From assembly GCF_964275005.1 (NCBI RefSeq), contig NC_092706.1, forward strand, positions 4,729,113 through 4,793,112: a DNA stretch of 64,000 nt. The letters are read 5' to 3'. Made by a program: the position numbers and the translations under genes. This document shows, in pieces, positions 63,210 through 64,000 of the stretch. Position 1 is the first letter of the stretch. The number at the start of each line of letters is the position of its first letter. This stretch comes from Diadema setosum. Lineage: Eukaryota; Echinodermata; Echinoidea; Diadematoida; Diadematidae. The notes under the pieces are model-generated. The model was not told the DNA's origin, did no database searches, and saw only the letters and a program-made list of their open reading frames with translations.

Positions 63210-63695
63210 TGTGTGTAGTACATCTTGTGCTTGTCTGTACAATGTATGCATCTTGTACATCATATGTCTCTATTTTTGGAACTAATGTATGAAATGCTCT
63301 CAGCTACAAGATATTGCTATAAAGAACACTCATATTGTTTGTTTTTCTTTTTATCTCGTGTGCTAAAAATATGAGGAAGCCTGTTGTAAATCAGGTTCCA
63401 TGGGGTATAAACATCATAAGGTCCATGTTTCTGAGTGTGTTTGTGAAGCAGCTCTAATTAATTAACCTTCAAATTTCCTCCAGAGGTGCAGTCCAGACTG
63501 CAGAAGACTGGTTCTCCCAAACAACGTCATGCGTGGTATATAAAAATAGCCCCTGTGGTTTGACGCTGTTTTTCTCTCTCTCTCCTCTCCGTTTCTACCC
63601 TTGATACATTCAGGCACCATGACAACATCGCCCTCGTTGGGTCATGTGAATACTTCAAGCACATCATTCCACTAGCGACAGCTGCCTTCAAAACA
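40782..63695 (+). CDS. NBEAL1: Neurobeachin-like protein (NBEAL1-like), first four coding exons, partial
   Basis: Coding exons: 40782-40832, 49726-49817, 51510-51674, 63614-63695. Phases agree at all joins, and the last exon ends in a GTGAGT donor, so the gene runs past the right edge. The 130 residues start MGSQEQMYELWLHYSTKRDI, which lines up with the human NBEAL1 start (RERLYELWMLYCTKKD). ASLPDGLLETLVVEL matches its SLLPDNILQVL region, and IVQVLIATCRHHDNIALVGS matches its FFIILCRNLSNVEEIG region. Family knowledge: NBEAL proteins are about 2,700 residues long, have ARM-like repeats, a lectin-like (ConA-type) domain, PH-BEACH and WD40 domains, and act in vesicle traffic. Only the N-terminal ARM-like start lies here. 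Introns are long (8.9, 1.7 and 11.9 kb). Assignment to NBEAL1 rather than a pre-duplication NBEAL1/2 ancestor is uncertain. Confidence 0.88.
41983..42405. mobile_element. MITE with CAGAGACTCCAAC ends and 6-bp target duplication, copy 1
   Basis: Terminal inverted repeats CAGAGACTCCAAC and GTTGGAGTCTCTG. It is flanked by exact CAATTA direct repeats (41977-41982 and 42406-42411). Inside are many GCGGGAGA/TCTCCCGC words. The copy at 53536-53841 lies in the opposite orientation. No transposase. The ends resemble those of the CAGGGCTGCCAAC family at 54095. Confidence 0.88.
42752..43000. repeat. Long (TTA)n-type trinucleotide repeat
   Basis: About 250 bp of TTA units with TTG and TCA interruptions. 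It produces spurious poly-Ile, poly-Leu and poly-Asn ORFs on both strands. Confidence 0.95.
43284..43686. repeat. TTAA-ended foldback MITE, family A, copy 2
   Basis: TTAAAGGAACTGTACAG on the left, CTGAACAGTCCCTTTAA on the right. The halves fold on each other around an AAAAGGCGACAGGCCACGCC hairpin at about 43465-43485. It is the most diverged of the three copies (others at 667-1056 and 58656-59046). Confidence 0.75.
44166..44855. repeat. Outer inverted repeat enclosing the GC-rich palindrome
   Basis: AATGACATGGTAGCAGAATG at 44166 reappears as its reverse complement at about 44830-44853 (ATTCTGCTACCATGTCAT), 23 of 24 bases matching. The GC-rich element lies between. The outer pair may be the ends of an older MITE that the inner element entered, or part of one composite foldback. 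Confidence 0.6.
44217..44828. mobile_element. GC-rich palindromic element with GACCCCGTTTACAGTG ends
   Basis: Left end GACCCCGTTTACAGTGCG, right end its reverse complement CGCACTGTAAACGGGGTC. Both flanks of the interior are dense in GGCCGAGCCGCGG blocks, while the middle (about 44340-44580) is ordinary AT-rich DNA. The word GTTTACAC/GTTTACAG occurs four times forward and once reversed. Base composition differs sharply from the surroundings. ORFs here are by-products of the GC-rich blocks. Confidence 0.75.
45222..45312. repeat. Short TTAA-type hairpin repeat, diverged copy
   Basis: Starts TTAACCCGTTGAAGACGAGT and ends TTAATGAGTTGA, with a core (GTCCCTAGAATACTTG, ATAGCAAAATCAG) matching the reverse orientation of the cleaner copy at 56444-56537. 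Confidence 0.65.
45486..48070. mobile_element. Pogo/Tigger-like non-autonomous DNA transposon, 2.6 kb
   Basis: Terminal inverted repeats CAGTCAACTTCGGATACCTC on the left and GAGGTATCCGAAGTTGACTG on the right, flanked by TA at 45484-45485 and 48071-48072. Subterminal regions repeat TTCGAGGTA and ACGCGAATTT words on both sides. No transposase ORF is seen; half of the interior is a 71-bp tandem repeat. TA target sites and CAGT...TTCGG-type ends fit the pogo/Tigger branch of Tc1/mariner (family knowledge). Confidence 0.82.
45778..47060. repeat. 71-bp tandem repeat, about 18 units, inside the pogo-like element
   Basis: Units begin GTCGGATGTTTGC and run through ACGTTCGGAAATGAATAACG and CATTCGGCTCCGTACGATGC to AAAATAAAT. 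Starts at 45778, 45849, 45920 and 45991 show the 71-bp period; a few units are shortened. Units differ from each other by roughly 10-30%, so the array is old and little homogenised. Confidence 0.88.
48993..49483. mobile_element. CAGGGCTGCCAAC-family MITE, old copy
   Basis: Left end CAGGCAGAACTGCCAACTCT then CACGCATTGAGCGTGAGACT. Right end CTCACTCAATGTTGGCAGCC then CTG. A better copy lies at 54095-54272. A (GTAC)n run sits near 49370-49395. Target duplication is not preserved. Confidence 0.65.
49818..51509 (+). other. NBEAL intron 2 (1.7 kb)
   Basis: No extra exon is seen. About 50144-50213 is a diverged copy of the short hairpin repeat (core CTGATTTTGCTATAGCAGGC, CATTTCCCATAAACACCTGC). A degenerate TTA/TTG tract lies at 51280-51500, just before the acceptor of exon 3. 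Confidence 0.6.
53536..53841. mobile_element. MITE with CAGAGACTCCAAC ends and 6-bp target duplication, copy 2
   Basis: Same family as 41983-42405, in reverse orientation. Ends CAGAGACTCCAACTCTCCCG and GTTGGAGTCTCTG. Exact CATGTC direct repeats flank it (53530-53535 and 53842-53847). Shorter than copy 1 by about 115 bp. Confidence 0.88.
54095..54272. mobile_element. CAGGGCTGCCAAC-family MITE with 6-bp target duplication
   Basis: Terminal inverted repeats CAGGGCTGCCAAC and GTTGGCAGCCCTG, with ACTCTCAATGCGTGAGAG just inside the right end. Exact ATACCT repeats flank it (54089-54094 and 54273-54278). No ORF. An older relative lies at 48993-49483. Confidence 0.85.
55020..55216. mobile_element. 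TA-flanked mariner-like MITE with CTGTAGGAGCTGAAATTTTC ends
   Basis: A 197-bp element. Left CTGTAGGAGCTGAAATTTTC then GCG; right CGCGAAAATTTCAGCTCGTA then CAG; TA on both sides. Inside are repeated TTCGCGAA words. Related to the element at 12998-13214. Confidence 0.85.
56444..56537. repeat. 94-bp TTAA-ended hairpin repeat
   Basis: TTAACCCGTTGAGGACGA at the left and TCGTCCTCAATGGGTTAA at the right form an 18-bp stem. The loop holds CTGATTTTGCTAT and CATTTCCCATAGACACTTGC. Diverged copies lie at 45222-45312, about 50144-50213, about 5274-5350 and inside each 267-bp repeat unit at about 60110-60192 and 60911-60994. Confidence 0.8.
57360..57929. repeat. Complete TTAA foldback MITE, family B (570 bp)
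   Basis: TTAAAGGACAAGTTCACCTT at the left end and AAGGTGGACTTGTCCTTTAA at the right. The two arms of about 250 bp are imperfect reverse complements throughout. A single-arm copy lies at 21994-22258 in CNPPD1 intron 7. Confidence 0.85.
58656..59046. repeat. TTAA-ended foldback MITE, family A, copy 3
   Basis: Very close to copy 1 (667-1056) over its whole length, including the GTGTGGGACCCACAC hairpin. The right-end TTAA has mutated to TTTA. Confidence 0.78.
59971..61038. repeat. Composite: 267-bp direct repeats flanking a TTAA-ended MITE
   Basis: Unit 1 (59971-60237) and unit 2 (60773-61038) are about 95% alike. Both start TTAAGATTTCAACAGAG and end TTTTGTGAGTTAA. Between them is a MITE (60234-60776) with TTAAAGGTAGGGGATACC at the left and GGGATTCCCTACCTTTAA at the right. 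Every junction falls on TTAA. Confidence 0.8.
63155..63216. repeat. (AC)n(GT)n palindromic microsatellite
   Basis: A CA run of about 20 bp is followed directly by a GT run of about 40 bp, so it can fold back on itself. It lies about 400 bp before NBEAL exon 4. Confidence 0.92.
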
Positions 63696-64000
63696 GTGAG
63701 TATCTACATGTACCATCTTCCATGTTAATCCATGGCACACAAATCTGACCAGATTACCCCCCCCCCCCCCAAAAAAAAAGGGGGGGGGGAAGGAGGCTAA
63801 ATGGTAAACTGGTTCTGTGTTGTCATTTACAAGTTTTATTTGTGCACTTTAATTTCAGTTATTGCTTACACACTAACTAGGTCATATATTTTGATCACAA
63901 ATGAAAGCAAATATGGAATCTTCACAACTATGATAAAATGCAATCATTACAGATAGCAGCGACTATCATTACCCATACATAGAAACGAACAAAATGCTGA
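63696..64000 (+). other. Start of NBEAL intron 4, cut by the window edge
   Basis: Contains a compound homopolymer run of C, then A, then G at about 63758-63791. No exon is seen before the window ends. Confidence 0.6.

Larger units (their letters stand above)
51675..63613 (+). other. NBEAL intron 3 (11.9 kb)
   Basis: Holds several transposon-like repeats: 53536-53841, 54095-54272, 55020-55216, 56444-56537, 57360-57929, 58656-59046 and the composite 59971-61038. A small hairpin GTCTCACCTGCGAAGCAG then AAGTGAGAC lies at 52602-52628. Exon-like stretches with splice-like borders (52270-52340, 61697-61811, 62361-62484) do not fit between NBEAL exons 3 and 4, which join directly. Confidence 0.65.

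Noticed and set aside
63153-63216. Possible CRISPR-like or regularly spaced repeat
   Set aside because: It is a plain (AC)n(GT)n microsatellite without spacers.

Overview
This is animal nuclear DNA. It holds spliced genes with canonical GT-AG introns, no bacterial gene layout, many simple repeats, and an unusually dense load of small inverted-repeat transposons. A Ty3/gypsy element of the Gmr1 type (integrase before reverse transcriptase) and the look of the repeats point to a deuterostome marine invertebrate, most likely an echinoderm such as a sea urchin or sea star. The species is an inference.

Three host genes can be built exon by exon. (1) AAMP, plus strand, 3132-12576: 11 coding exons, 421 residues, a complete WD40-repeat protein. 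(2) CNPPD1, minus strand, 36000-19980: 9 coding exons, 507 residues, a complete cyclin-fold membrane protein. (3) The first four coding exons of a neurobeachin-like gene (NBEAL1-like), plus strand, 40782-63695, which runs off the right edge. AAMP and CNPPD1 are tail to tail. CNPPD1 and NBEAL are head to head across about 4.8 kb. All three human relatives lie on 2q33-q35, so this may be an old linkage.

The largest mobile element is a whole-looking 8.1-kb Ty3/gypsy retrotransposon (24100-32220) in intron 4 of CNPPD1, in the same orientation as the gene. It has 951-bp LTRs that read as identical and a GGCTG target duplication. Its single 1451-residue ORF has the order gag - protease - integrase - reverse transcriptase - RNase H, and part of the gag resembles the vertebrate SCAN domain.

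The space between CNPPD1 and NBEAL holds a decayed LINE (38340-40437) and a palindromic TAGAC-type repeat. The long NBEAL introns are packed with non-autonomous DNA transposons: TTAA-flanked foldbacks, TA-flanked mariner-like elements, elements with exact 6-bp target duplications, a GC-rich palindrome (44217-44828), and a 2.6-kb pogo/Tigger-like element (45486-48070) carrying about 18 copies of a 71-bp tandem repeat. No tRNA, rRNA or CRISPR array was recognised.
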